The translations under genes were made by a program, and so were the position numbers. Shown piece after piece: positions 18,024 through 27,408 of a stretch of DNA of 59,692 bases (position 1 is its first letter; every line of letters starts with the position of its first letter). Below the pieces are notes generated by a model. It was not told the origin of the DNA and ran no database searches. It saw nothing but the letters and a program-made list of their open reading frames with translations. Source of the DNA: Sporotomaculum syntrophicum (GTDB lineage Bacteria > Bacillota > Desulfotomaculia > Desulfotomaculales > Desulfallaceae); NCBI RefSeq assembly GCF_009932395.1, contig NZ_LSRS01000003.1:408712-468403 (forward strand). Reading direction: 5' to 3'.

Positions 18024-18067
18024 CCCTGCAACGATCTTTAAATTCGCGGCAGGGACTATTTATTTTT
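18024..18067 (+). terminator. intrinsic terminator after the methyltransferase
   Basis: CCCTGC (18024-18029) pairs with GCAGGG (18049-18054), followed by ACTATTTATTTTT. Confidence 0.7.
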
Positions 18068-18103
18068 AAGAAGCATTATTTCATTTTATGCAACTCCCGA
18101 AGA

Positions 18104-18601
18104 TTAACTTATCCAAGTAATATCGGCCTTGTCAATCTGCCAGGAATTGTCCATATAAATAATTGTAGTCACGACACCAATAGCTCCATTACCGGACCTG
18201 TATTTTGAACCCTCGATTTGAACTTTGGTGTCGGATTTAATATCAACTTTTTTAATACTTAACAGAATTCCATTCAGTATCATATGCTTTTCATCAAACA
18301 AGCTTTTTTGTTTTAAATCATCAAAAGAAGCTTCCATAACTGTGACCTTATATTTTTTGAAATAGTCTAATATGGTTGCTTTGTCTTGTGCATTTAAATT
18401 AAGGCCGGTCATATCAATAGCAATGTATTCCATATTTGAATTCAGTCCTGCATCTAGAGGCATAAATGAATCAAAAGCCTGAGTGTATATTTGAGGCAAG
18501 TTTTGCTCGGCCTTTATTTCTGTCATTTCCTGATTACATCCTGAGAAAATATATAACATAATTATTGCTATGCCTATCCGTCCAAGAAGACGTTTTTTCA
18601 T
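18104..18601 (-). CDS. lipoprotein of unknown function
   Basis: 165 residues. A lipoprotein signal (IAIIMLYIFSGCNQE, cysteine at about residue 22) is followed by a polar exported domain with no family I recognise. Features include AFDSFMPLDAGLN, YIAIDMTGLNLNAQDKATIL and a C-terminal beta-rich region ending SWQIDKADITWIS, reminiscent of domains in exported proteins with nuclear transport factor 2-like ends. It lies 69 bases downstream of the copper-amine-oxidase-N gene on the same strand and may be cotranscribed with it. Confidence 0.6.
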   Translation of the reverse strand: MKKRLLGRIGIAIIMLYIFSGCNQEMTEIKAEQNLPQIYTQAFDSFMPLDAGLNSNMEYIAIDMTGLNLNAQDKATILDYFKKYKVTVMEASFDDLKQKSLFDEKHMILNGILLSIKKVDIKSDTKVQIEGSKYRSGNGAIGVVTTIIYMDNSWQIDKADITWIS

Positions 18602-18670
18602 AGTAACCCCCCGAAGCAGTATGGGTGTAAGGAAATATGCCTGGATAGCTGTTATCTGGTTATATAATTT

Positions 18671-19516
18671 TTAGTTATTGCGTTCCAGCAGGGCTTTTAA
18701 AGATGTCTCCAAGTCCCCACCTTCCTCTATGACGGTTCCCGTCCAAAGGATGCCTATAAGCGATGTTACGCCGTCCTTCCGGGATATAACCAGTTGCGGA
18801 CTGCCCATGCTGCATGTTTCCATAAGCCATCCGGCTTCATCGACCTGCATACCACCGGCCAGAACCACCTTGCTCAAATCATCCGGCAACAGGCGATATT
18901 CCAGTGCGTAAACATAAATGGGCGTATCCGTTAGCTGAGCAAACTCTTTAACCAATTCTAGGCGGATCATTTTACTATCGATGATCTTTACACTACCGCT
19001 TGATTCAAGTTGAGCAATATCGTTCCTAATATATTCCCATGCAATACTATTTACATCATCTAGTACTCCTGTCTTCAGTTCCGGTTGGGATGCTTGATTT
19101 ATTCTCACTGTTCGGTTCCAGGCATCCCATCTTACTCCTGCACCTAATGCTTCAGAGACAAACCTCAGCGGAACCATAGTTCTTCCCTGAAAAACTTTAG
19201 CCGGGGCATCTAAATTGACAGCTTCTTCATTAAGAAAACCATGTGTTGCGAATGTTTGCAGGCGTATTCTGGTTTGCCCTTTAGTAGCAGTGATAGTTTC
19301 AGTTGTTGCATCATAATCTACCACAGCACCTAAAGCTTCAAAAACAGTTCGAAGGGGCACCAGTACCCGATCGTTTTCCATAACTGGTGAGGCATCAAAC
19401 TGAAGTTGCTCATCGTTTAACATTACCGTAATCGGTTGAGTCGCCATAACACTAGTTGGTAAACTAGTCGTTAAAAATACTCCAACTAACAAAATTAATA
19501 GCCACTTTCTCTGCAA
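18671..19516 (-). CDS. secreted copper-amine-oxidase-N domain protein
   Basis: 281 residues. A signal peptide (about 1-25, ending TSVMATQPI) precedes a complete copper-amine-oxidase N-terminal type domain (about 28-140) with NDRVLVPLRTVFEALGAVVD and GRTMVPLRFVSEALGAGVRW. The last 130 residues (VNSIAWEYIRNDIAQLESSG, then EYRLLPDDLSKVVLAGGMQV) are a separate domain I do not recognise. No amine oxidase catalytic domain. This is a surface protein of the type common in Peptococcaceae. AGGGAGG lies about ten bases before the start. Confidence 0.82.
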   Translation of the reverse strand: MQRKWLLILLVGVFLTTSLPTSVMATQPITVMLNDEQLQFDASPVMENDRVLVPLRTVFEALGAVVDYDATTETITATKGQTRIRLQTFATHGFLNEEAVNLDAPAKVFQGRTMVPLRFVSEALGAGVRWDAWNRTVRINQASQPELKTGVLDDVNSIAWEYIRNDIAQLESSGSVKIIDSKMIRLELVKEFAQLTDTPIYVYALEYRLLPDDLSKVVLAGGMQVDEAGWLMETCSMGSPQLVISRKDGVTSLIGILWTGTVIEEGGDLETSLKALLERNN

Positions 19517-20258
19517 ATCAAAAACCTCCCTTTTAAATTTTACTGGTAAGACGGTGGAAAGTAATATTTAGTTCCCTCCTCCCGTGCATCACAACCGCTG
19601 GATAAGCACTTCCACCAGCTCCTGCACCCGGGCCGTATGAAAAAACCTAGGGTAGAGTTTCATCCTCTTAAGAAAAAAATAACAGTATAGCTGTTGCCAT
19701 ACCATTTATCCTATAAATAATTTTTTACACCATCCCTATGATATAGTCTAATTTCTTTGAAATGTTATCAATAATTTTTTTTTGAATTAGCTTTAGATAC
19801 TCAGTCAATAAGGACAATACTTTTTGGTACCATAAACACGGGTCAATCGTGCCGCTTGATATGACACCATATCTGACAAAACCCCTCAATAACATTATAA
19901 AACAGATATTCCATCCAGCTTAGCCATGTTTCTTTTTCTGACAATACTAAGCCGGATATCACAAACTTTTCTTGTTTATACCCGTAAAATAAAATGTGGC
20001 AAAGACTTAATTGGGTTGAAATGGAAAATTGAGTACTAAATGAGTAGCGCTGTAACAGACAAAACCCTGTAACATAAATTTAATAAGCTTATATAATATA
20101 TTGCAATATTTCCCGTTAAAAATTTGTTGAAACGTGTCGATAATAATAATAAACTAACTATTGGTAGCGAAATATTAGTGTCCGGCTTGTTCTCGATACC
20201 TGCATCATGATTGATTAATATGTGACAACATAGTTGTTAAGGAAAGAGGAGAAGCTAT
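19517..20258. other. long intergenic region with a short coding remnant
   Basis: Most is AT-rich with no gene. On the minus strand, 19589-19663 encodes a 24-residue peptide (LYPRFFHTARVQELVEVLIQ) of much higher GC than its surroundings, which looks like the end of a lost protein. The 3' part leads into the hydrogenase gene (AGAGGAGAAG before ATG 20259). Confidence 0.35.
20225..20237 (+). promoter_or_regulatory. palindrome upstream of the hydrogenase gene
   Basis: ACAAC-ATA-GTTGT (20225-20237), a perfect five-bp inverted repeat eight bases before the ribosome-site region. Position and symmetry fit a repressor operator; it does not match a Rex or Fnr consensus well enough to name. Confidence 0.3.
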
Positions 20259-23200
20259 ATGAAGTCTATATCAAAGAATAAACGGATCAAAGTCACGGTC
20301 AACGGCCGGGAGTTGGAGGTTTATGATGAGCTGACCATTCTCCAGGCACTTATCCAGGAAGATGTGGAGATACCGCACCTTTGTTATGATATACGACTCG
20401 AAAGAGCTAACGGCAACTGTGGATTATGCGTTGTGGAGCTGGGTGAAGGTGCAGAGATGCGAGAAGTTAAATCCTGCCAGACACCCATCCAGGCAGGTAT
20501 GATCATCAGGACCAACAGTGATCACTTGAAAAATTACCGTAAAGTTCGTTTGGCCCAGTTACTGTCCGACCACAATGCGGACTGCGTTGCGCCCTGTGTA
20601 AGCACCTGTCCGAATAACGTCGATATTCAAAAATATCTGCGCCATATCCAGGCCGGCAATTTTACAGAAGCACTACAGGTGATCAAAGAAACCAACCCTT
20701 TCCCTGTCGTTTGTGGGAGGGTATGCCCGCATCCTTGTGAGGCTGCTTGCCGGCGCAATTTGGTGGATGCACCGGTGGCTATTAATTACGTTAAACGTTT
20801 TGTCGCTGATCTTGACCTTGGTAGTCCAAAACCATGGTCACCCAAAGTGAAGCCTGCTTCCGGCAAGAAGATCGCCATCATTGGAGCAGGCCCTTCCGGC
20901 CTGACTGCGGCTTATTACAGTGCCATCAACGGCCATGATGTGACCGTCTTTGAACGTCAGCCTCATGCCGGTGGTATGATGCGTTACGGTATCCCGGAGT
21001 ACCGGCTGCCGAAAGCTACTCTGGACAAGGAGATTGAACTGATCCGTAATCTGGGGGTTAGAATCGTTACGGGCAAAGCAGTGGGCACCCACGTCATGCT
21101 AACTGACCTGCAGCAGGATTTTGACGCGGTATATCTGGCCATCGGATCCTGGGGTACAACACCATTTCAATTGGAAGGTGTCTGGACGGGTATCCAGTAT
21201 CTAGAGCAGAACGTTAAGGGATTAGATACCAATACCGGTAAAGAAGTTGTCGTTATCGGCGGTGGTAACACCGCCATCGACTGCTCTCGTACGGCGTTGA
21301 GAAACGGTGCTGAAAAAGTAACTATACTGTATCGCCGCTGCAGAGAAGAAATGCCGGCTGAACCCTATGAGATCGAGGAAGCGGAGCACGAGGGAGTCGG
21401 CATGATGTTCCTGATCTACCCGGAAAAGATCGAAATCAAAGGTGATAAAAAGATTTTACGCTGCCTCAAAATGCAGCTGGGCGAACCTGACCGTTCAGGA
21501 AGAAGAAGGCCGATTCCCATAGAAGGTAGTGAAATTATCATCGAAGCAGATACAGTCATTGCAGCCATCGGGCAGAGCACCGACACCCGCTTCCTCTACA
21601 ATGACCTGCCTGTTCGCCTGAACAAATGGGGCGATGTAGATATTAACGGCAGGACCTTTGAAACCTCAGAAAGTAAGATCTTTGCCGGAGGTGACTGTGT
21701 TACCGGACCGGCCACCGTTATTCAGGCTATCGCAGCCGGTCGGCATGCGGCGGAGTCCATAGATAGCTTCCTGACCGTTGGGTATGCCAAAGTCCACCGC
21801 GAAGACTACAGCTGCAGTCGTGGTTCACTGGAAGATCTGCCCAGGTGGATGTATGAAGACACGCCTAGGCTGCCCCGGACGGTGATGCCGGCTCTGGATC
21901 CGGAGATCAGAAAGAAAAACTATGCCGAAGTGGAACTGGGCTTATCCGAGGAGCAGGCGGTGGCGGAAGCCGAACGCTGCCTACAGTGCGGCTGTAAATC
22001 CAGGTACGATTGCGACTTGAGAAACGCGGCCAGCGATTATAACCTCGAATTTAAGAGTCCTGATTATGATCGTCCATTTTTCCCGATTACTGATGATCAC
22101 CCGTTCATTACCAGAGACCATAACAAATGTATTTCCTGTGGACGGTGTATTACCGCCTGTGCAGAAGTTGAAGGCCCGGATATTCTTACCTTTTATATGA
22201 AACATGGCCGCCAGCTTGTTGGCACCAAAAGCGGTCGTCCGCTTGAACATACCGATTGCATCAGCTGCGGGCACTGCGTCAACGCCTGCCCTTGCGGTGC
22301 GCTGCGCTACACCAGCGAAAAGGGAAAAGTCTTCAGAGCTTTGCATGACCCGTCCAAAACGGTAGTAGCCTTTGTTGCCCCGGCCGTACGGGCGATTATT
22401 GCTACCCGCTATGGCATATCTCCTGAGGCGGCTACTCCATTTATCGCCGGCCTGCTGAAACAGCTAGGTTTTGACAAAGTCTTTGATAACGCCTTCGCCG
22501 CCGACCTGACAATTATGGAGGAAACGACAGAGTTTCTGGACCGGGTGACCGGTCAGGGAGTGATGCCCCAGTTCACTTCTTGCTGCCCGGGCTGGGTCAA
22601 CTTTGTGGAACGCAGGTATCCGGAAATTATACCGCACCTGTCCACCTGTAAATCGCCGCAGATGATGATGGGTGCTACAATAAAGAATCATTTTGCTCAA
22701 ATGGCCGGCCTTGCCAGACAAGACCTCTATGTCGTTTCCATCGTGCCTTGTATTGCTAAGAAATATGAAGCCAAACGACCGGAATTTGCAACTGACGGCA
22801 TTCCGGATGTGGATGCAGTACTGAATTCTGTAGAAATGCTGGAAATGATGGATCTGAAATTAATTGACCCGGCCGATGTGGTGCCACAAGAATACGATGA
22901 ACCGTACAGAATGGTTTCCGGTGCCGGGATCCTGTTTGGTAATTCTGGTGGTGTAGCAGAGGCCGCTTTGAGAATGGCGGTGGAAAAGCTGTCCGGTGTA
23001 CCGCTGGCCGATCATCTTGACTTCACTGAAATCAGAGGTTTTGATGGTGTCAAGGAGACCACCATCGAAGCGAATGGAGTCAAGGTGAGGGTGGCAGTAA
23101 TCAGCGGGCTGCATAACGCGGAACCTATCATTCAAAAAGTAGCCCGGGGCGAGGAAATCGGCTATGACCTCATTGAAATCATGGCCTGCCCGGGTGGTTG

Positions 23201-23693
23201 TATCTCGGGCGCGGGACATCCGGTACCTGAAAAAATCGATTCTTTAGAAAAGCGTGAGCAGGTCCTCATCGACATCGATATGTCCTCGAAGATACGTAAA
23301 TCCCAGGATAACCCGGACATCATGAAGCTTTACCAGGAGTTCTACGGCCAACCAAATTCACAGCTGGCCCATGAATTGCTGCACACCCATTATTACCAGG
23401 TGGAAGGAGATACCCTGGGTGCCAAGGTGCTCAAAAAAAGTGACTCGGCCTTCCTGACCAATGAATTTGAAATTTGCGTCTGTGATGCTTGTTCCGCCAA
23501 AGGCTCGAAGGAGTTATACCAGGCTACCTATAATAGTATTCATGCTCAGAAAATGGATGCTTTTGTTAAAGTTAGAACGACCCGCCTGAAGGCCGGCCAT
23601 GCCGGAGAAGGCATCCATGTGATTTTGGACGGTAAAAAAATCGAAGCGGCAGAGTTAAGCAATATCTATAAGGCGATCCGGGCGAACAGGTAA
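20259..23693 (+). CDS. [FeFe] hydrogenase fused to a GltD/NfnB-type NAD(P)H:flavin oxidoreductase module
   Basis: 1144 residues. Order: [2Fe-2S] plant-type ferredoxin domain (Cys42, 54, 57, 73); GltD-type cluster cysteines (Cys109-117 and 152-164); FAD site GAGPSGLTAA (about 209); NAD(P) site VVVIGGGNTAIDC (about 341); two [4Fe-4S] motifs (CISCGRCITAC, about 625; CISCGHCVNACPCG, about 670). The H-cluster domain follows with FTSCCPGW (about 772), VPCIAKKYEAKRPE (about 828) and MACPGGCISGAGHP (about 973). The end resembles the NuoE-like thioredoxin [2Fe-2S] fold but keeps only CVCDAC; the second cysteine pair is replaced near 1115. It probably couples NAD(P)H to H2 in the cytoplasm. Followed by a terminator. 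Confidence 0.93.
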   Translation: MKSISKNKRIKVTVNGRELEVYDELTILQALIQEDVEIPHLCYDIRLERANGNCGLCVVELGEGAEMREVKSCQTPIQAGMIIRTNSDHLKNYRKVRLAQLLSDHNADCVAPCVSTCPNNVDIQKYLRHIQAGNFTEALQVIKETNPFPVVCGRVCPHPCEAACRRNLVDAPVAINYVKRFVADLDLGSPKPWSPKVKPASGKKIAIIGAGPSGLTAAYYSAINGHDVTVFERQPHAGGMMRYGIPEYRLPKATLDKEIELIRNLGVRIVTGKAVGTHVMLTDLQQDFDAVYLAIGSWGTTPFQLEGVWTGIQYLEQNVKGLDTNTGKEVVVIGGGNTAIDCSRTALRNGAEKVTILYRRCREEMPAEPYEIEEAEHEGVGMMFLIYPEKIEIKGDKKILRCLKMQLGEPDRSGRRRPIPIEGSEIIIEADTVIAAIGQSTDTRFLYNDLPVRLNKWGDVDINGRTFETSESKIFAGGDCVTGPATVIQAIAAGRHAAESIDSFLTVGYAKVHREDYSCSRGSLEDLPRWMYEDTPRLPRTVMPALDPEIRKKNYAEVELGLSEEQAVAEAERCLQCGCKSRYDCDLRNAASDYNLEFKSPDYDRPFFPITDDHPFITRDHNKCISCGRCITACAEVEGPDILTFYMKHGRQLVGTKSGRPLEHTDCISCGHCVNACPCGALRYTSEKGKVFRALHDPSKTVVAFVAPAVRAIIATRYGISPEAATPFIAGLLKQLGFDKVFDNAFAADLTIMEETTEFLDRVTGQGVMPQFTSCCPGWVNFVERRYPEIIPHLSTCKSPQMMMGATIKNHFAQMAGLARQDLYVVSIVPCIAKKYEAKRPEFATDGIPDVDAVLNSVEMLEMMDLKLIDPADVVPQEYDEPYRMVSGAGILFGNSGGVAEAALRMAVEKLSGVPLADHLDFTEIRGFDGVKETTIEANGVKVRVAVISGLHNAEPIIQKVARGEEIGYDLIEIMACPGGCISGAGHPVPEKIDSLEKREQVLIDIDMSSKIRKSQDNPDIMKLYQEFYGQPNSQLAHELLHTHYYQVEGDTLGAKVLKKSDSAFLTNEFEICVCDACSAKGSKELYQATYNSIHAQKMDAFVKVRTTRLKAGHAGEGIHVILDGKKIEAAELSNIYKAIRANR

Positions 23694-23727
23694 TTGATAC
23701 GGACGAGCTAGTCATTCATATAGTTGG

Positions 23728-23754
23728 AAAAAGCCCTTACTAAAGGGCTTTTTC
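23728..23754 (+). terminator. intrinsic terminator after the hydrogenase
   Basis: AAAAAGCCCTT pairs with AAGGGCTTTTT around a short loop, ending in TTTTTC. It is symmetrical enough to serve both directions. Confidence 0.85.
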
Positions 23755-23859
23755 GCATTTAAATTGCATAACTCTTGGCTGATCAGTTAATTAATTATTC
23801 TTCAGTTAGAACTCCTCATATTATTTATCATCGAAAGTTTAGAAAGTTATACTAAACTG

Positions 23860-24972
23860 TTATGTTAATGCTGTAATAAACGCACCGGCCGCTACAGCCG
23901 TACCGATAACACCGGCCACGTTAGGCCCCATGGCATGCATTAACAGGTAGTTTTGCGGATTGGCTTCCATGCCCATATTTTGGACCACCCGGGCCGCCAT
24001 AGGCACAGCAGACACACCGGCAGCGCCGATAAGCGGGTTGACCTTGTTCTTGACGACCAGGTTCATAAGCTTGGCTATTAATACGCCGCCTGCTGTGGCA
24101 AAGGCAAAGGCCACTACGCCCATGATAAATACGCCGATGGTTTTAGGGGTCAAGAAAACTTCTGAAGTCATAGTGGAACCAACTGCTACACCGAGAAGAA
24201 TGGTGACAATGTTCATTAAAGCATTACGGCTAACGTCGGTCAGTCGTTCCACTACACCGCTCTCCATGAATAGGTTACCCAGCATAAACATAGCAATGAG
24301 CGGTGCTGACGCAGGTACCAGCAATATAATAATGAGCGCCCCCAAAATAGGGAATAAAATTTTTTCCGCCTTGTTAGGCCAGCGATTCATTTGCATAACC
24401 ATGGACCGTTCTTCTTTGGTAGTTAACATCTTGGCAATAGGTGGAATTATAATCGGCACTAGCGCCATGTAGGAATATGCCGCTACTGCAACCGAACCCA
24501 TCATGTGCGGTGCTAAGTTGGCGGATAGGAAAATGGAAGTTGGACCGTCGGCACCGCCGATAATACCAATACAGGCTGCTTCATAAACGGTGAAGCCCAT
24601 CAATAAGGCACCAAGGAAAGCACCGTAAACACCAAGCTGAGCTGCCGCGCCAAGAAGCAGTGTTTTAGGATTCGCAAGCACCGGCCCAAAGTCAGTCATT
24701 GCACCCAGACCTAGAAAAATAAGAGGCGGGATTAATTCATTAGCAATTCCGTAGTGGTAAAAGATGTAAAAAAGTCCACCCTCTTCTAAAAGGCCGGTTA
24801 AAGGTAAGTTGGCCATAAATATTCCAAAGCCGATGGGCAATAGGAGTAGTGGCTCAACCCCTTTTATGATGGCCAGATATAAAAGGACAAATGAAATCAG
24901 CCACATGGCAATTTGACCTATGGTCACCTGCCATAAACCCCAACTACTTAAAACCTCAGCTAATTGTTCCAT
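23860..24972 (-). CDS. oadB: sodium-translocating decarboxylase beta subunit
   Basis: 370 residues, about ten membrane spans. The conserved GIIGGADGPTSIFLSANLAP (about 133-152) contains the aspartate needed for Na+ transport, and NPLIGAAGVSAVPMAARVVQ is the second family block. In the family (OadB, GcdB, MmdB) this subunit decarboxylates carboxybiotin and pumps Na+ out. The gamma subunit is directly upstream, but the carboxyltransferase and biotin carrier are not in the window, so the substrate (oxaloacetate, methylmalonyl-CoA or glutaconyl-CoA) cannot be stated. Confidence 0.93.
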   Translation of the reverse strand: MEQLAEVLSSWGLWQVTIGQIAMWLISFVLLYLAIIKGVEPLLLLPIGFGIFMANLPLTGLLEEGGLFYIFYHYGIANELIPPLIFLGLGAMTDFGPVLANPKTLLLGAAAQLGVYGAFLGALLMGFTVYEAACIGIIGGADGPTSIFLSANLAPHMMGSVAVAAYSYMALVPIIIPPIAKMLTTKEERSMVMQMNRWPNKAEKILFPILGALIIILLVPASAPLIAMFMLGNLFMESGVVERLTDVSRNALMNIVTILLGVAVGSTMTSEVFLTPKTIGVFIMGVVAFAFATAGGVLIAKLMNLVVKNKVNPLIGAAGVSAVPMAARVVQNMGMEANPQNYLLMHAMGPNVAGVIGTAVAAGAFITALT

Positions 24973-25099
24973 AAATAATCCTCCTCGTATTATTACTACA
25001 GTATTCTTTTTAACTTAACTCCTAATTTGTCATCAATTGTTAGAGCTATTACTGTCGTGGGAGCTCAACTTGAACATTTTAACATTGCTATCCAAAAAA

Positions 25100-25249
25100 T
25101 CACTCGGTTTGTTTATCTGTTTGTTTTTTAGACAGGCTTTCTGTTATACTGCCGGTAATTGTCACGGTAATTTGCAAGACTAGCAGTACCGCGAAAACAG
25201 ATACTAATCCCGATATCGCTACCATTGTGGCTTGACCCCAGTCAACCAT
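25100..25249 (-). CDS. sodium-pump decarboxylase gamma-subunit-like (OadG family) small membrane protein
   Basis: 49 residues from ATG 25249, preceded by GGGAGGAAT. One N-terminal membrane helix (MVAISGLVSVFAVLLVLQIT) is followed by a charged tail (SKKQTDKQTE). Size, topology and position immediately upstream of the beta subunit match OadG-family gamma subunits, which anchor and stabilise the decarboxylase complex and bind metal through the tail. The gap to the beta gene is 127 bases. Confidence 0.75.
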   Translation of the reverse strand: MVDWGQATMVAISGLVSVFAVLLVLQITVTITGSITESLSKKQTDKQTE

Positions 25250-25888
25250 AAATATATTCCTCCCTTCCATATAATTAAAATTGTATTTTCAACATGGGTA
25301 CACTCAAAAAAACCAAATTCTGATTGTGTGCTTCAATTGTTGACTAAACATCCATACCAGGGCTCCCAAAGCTCATAACAAAAATTGTTATGCTACACCA
25401 GCAGAGGTTATCGTAATGAATTCTGATTACAATTTCATTTGGTAATGTTATTTAATTCACTAGCGTTGCATAATTGGATTTCTCAATGTCAAATACCCTT
25501 GGACTTAAAGAACGAAATTTACTTTTCAACTGCATCTGCAGATTATTACAATTGTTTAAAGAAAATAAAAAGGCAGAGAACCTCTTACGAAGCTCTCCGC
25601 CCATTAAGCTCAATATCTTGAAGCAGTTGCCTGCCCAACCGGAAATTTATTTATATTAATTTAAATTAATTTTAGCTTATTATTAATTAAAAATCAACAT
25701 TTTCAATTAAAAATCAACATTTTCAACTATAAATCAACATACCTCTGGTTTTCGGTTTCGCGGTCAGTTTTTTCCGCCTAAATTTATAGGTTAGTGTTTA
25801 TATTAATTAACTTTGGCATATTACCCTACACTTGTTGTCGTTTGTTTACCAAACTATGGTATTTTTTTCGATGATGGTTCACTAAATC
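25250..25888. other. AT-rich gap with a short tandem repeat
   Basis: Apart from the tandem repeat at 25687-25741, nothing coding is convincing. The open frames around 25439-25659 lack ribosome sites. Confidence 0.35.
25687..25741 (+). repeat. 20-bp tandem repeat, about 2.7 copies
   Basis: TTAAAAATCAACATTTTCAA occurs twice in perfect succession (25687-25706, 25707-25726), then a partial copy with ATAAATCAACATA. It lies in a non-coding AT-rich stretch upstream of the [NiFe] hydrogenase remnant. Confidence 0.8.
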
Positions 25889-26348
25889 ATGTTTAGCCCC
25901 GTTACCCGCTTAAGCGGGCTGCTGTCCGTGGAGGTAATGGTTGAGCAGGACCGGGTTGTAGAAGCCAACGCCAGCGGCACCATGTTCCGGGGTTACGTGT
26001 GGATTATGCGGAACTGTCATGTTACCGACGCTGTCTATCTGATTCAGCGTATTTGCGGGATTTGTCATTCGCCCACGGCGCTATGGCCAGTTATCTGCTT
26101 AACGAGCTGTATGCCAACGAGCTGTCCGAAAATGCCCAGTATTTGCGTAATGTGATGTATGGGCGGATTTTCTGCAAAACCACATTCAGCACTTTTATCT
26201 GTTCCGCCTGCCGGATTTTGTTCGTATGCCGGATTACCCGCCTATCACGGGCAGAACCTTACGGATGCAAGGCTAAATCCGGACGACAACCGGCGTCTGG
26301 AGGGGGGCTATTAAGGCCGGCCAGCGCAGCCATGAAATCCTGGCCTAA
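25889..26348 (+). pseudogene. [NiFe] hydrogenase large subunit, N-terminal part, multiply frameshifted
   Basis: Read across frames, the region gives FSPVTRLSGLLSVEVMVEQD, VYLIQRICGIC (the first NiFe ligand motif), AHGAMASYLLNELYANELSE, ADFLQNHIQHFYLFRLPDFV, NLTDARLNPDDNRRL and KAGQRSHEILA. These are the successive N-terminal blocks of a NiFe-hydrogenase large subunit. At least four frame breaks separate them (near 26067, 26157, 26250 and 26310) and the C-terminal Ni site is missing. Dead gene. Confidence 0.88.
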
Positions 26349-26354
26349 TGAAGC

Positions 26355-26387
26355 AAAAAAAAACTCCTCCTGCATTTAAAGGGGGAG
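26355..26387 (-). terminator. intrinsic terminator for the gamma-carbonic-anhydrase-like gene
   Basis: On the minus strand CTCCCCC (26387-26381) pairs with GGAGGAG (26370-26364) and is followed by nine Ts (26363-26355). Confidence 0.75.
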
Positions 26388-26548
26388 CTTTCTCATGAGA
26401 GTCAGCAAGGCAAGACTGACCCGGGGGAGGCGGCAAGTTTAATAAAATTATCCAAAGTAGTCTGGCTATCTAAGCTTGAGACGGGGCTTGCTTATGCTGG
26501 AATTAGGGCTTTAGCTTAGACAAAAGCTGTGGTTTTGTATGCAAAGGT

Positions 26549-27094
26549 CTATTTATTATTAGTTGGAATTAGCTGCATTCCGATATCTAGGTATTTTTTG
26601 GCGAGATCAATATACAGCTGCTTACCATAATTCCATAGTTCGGTATCCTTTTCTTTCACTTCGCGAACCTTACAGGCCGGATTACCCGCCACTACGATTT
26701 TTTCAGGAATAACTTGACGCATCTTAACAACCGCACCTTCCGCCACGATAGTACCAGCACCAATTACTGAACGAATACTGGTTACCGAACCCATGCCCAG
26801 TACAACAAAATCGCCAACTTCAGCAGCATGCACTACTGCTCCGTGGCCAATGGTTACTTTTTTTCCTATTTTGCATGTTTCCTTCGGTGGAGCATGGACC
26901 ACGACACCTTCTTCAACAGCAGTCCCGGAACCTATTTCAATAGTTCCGTAATCACCGCGCAAGATAGCACCATGACCAATGTAACAGTTGTCCCCAATTT
27001 TGACGTCCCCAATTACCAATGCTTGCTCACTAACATAAGTATCTTTACCGATTACAGGCTGCTTCCCGTCAAATGAATAAAGCAATCTTTTCAC
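26549..27094 (-). CDS. gamma-carbonic anhydrase-like left-handed beta-helix protein
   Basis: 181 residues built of hexapeptide repeats (VIGDVKIGDNCYIGHGAILR, then IGAGTIVAEGAVVKMRQVIP) with a C-terminal helix, the trimeric LbetaH layout of the YrdA/PaaY/CaiE group. The His positions expected for zinc (VVHAPP, GHGAVVHAAE) are present, so carbonic anhydrase activity is possible, although many relatives are inactive or act on acyl-CoA. Being near a CO2-releasing decarboxylase is suggestive only. It ends at a terminator at 26355. Confidence 0.88.
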   Translation of the reverse strand: MKRLLYSFDGKQPVIGKDTYVSEQALVIGDVKIGDNCYIGHGAILRGDYGTIEIGSGTAVEEGVVVHAPPKETCKIGKKVTIGHGAVVHAAEVGDFVVLGMGSVTSIRSVIGAGTIVAEGAVVKMRQVIPEKIVVAGNPACKVREVKEKDTELWNYGKQLYIDLAKKYLDIGMQLIPTNNK

Positions 27095-27202
27095 CTCTTA
27101 TTAAGCAACAGACCTTTCTCTATTTCCTGGCCTGGGCATAAATCTTTCAGCTCAATCTACCAGAGAAGTAGCCAGAACGTTCTCCGGCCACTTTATAGTT
27201 TT

Positions 27203-27385
27203 TATAAGTTTACCAGTTGCTGTTCAATAACTTCCAAGCCGCCTTTGCAGCGCAGTTTTTTATTTTTACAGCAGTTCTTTTGTTTTTTATAGGCAGCTTA
27301 GTCTATGTAATTATTTGCACTCCTTGTACCTTTACCAGACATTTGCCCCGTCCCATCCGGCCCGTTTTCCAGCGCCTCTTGGCAT
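27203..27385 (-). pseudogene. small basic Cys-containing protein gene, apparently broken
   Basis: ATG 27385 follows AGAGGTGAGTCAT and opens MPRGAGKRAGWDGANVW before a TAG-type stop. A second frame continues with KNCCKNKKLRCKGGLEVIEQ to a stop at 27203. The beginning recalls DUF5320-type small proteins (MPxGxGxG). A consensus promoter with symmetric sites stands upstream, so the unit may still be transcribed. The minus-strand reading is favoured over a 64-residue plus-strand frame because of the promoter and ribosome site. Confidence 0.35.
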
Positions 27386-27408
27386 ATGACTCACCTCTAT
27401 ATGGTTTA

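Noticed and set aside
20225-20237. Rex or Fnr operator before the hydrogenase
   Set aside because: The palindrome is real, but its sequence does not match either consensus, so no regulator is named.
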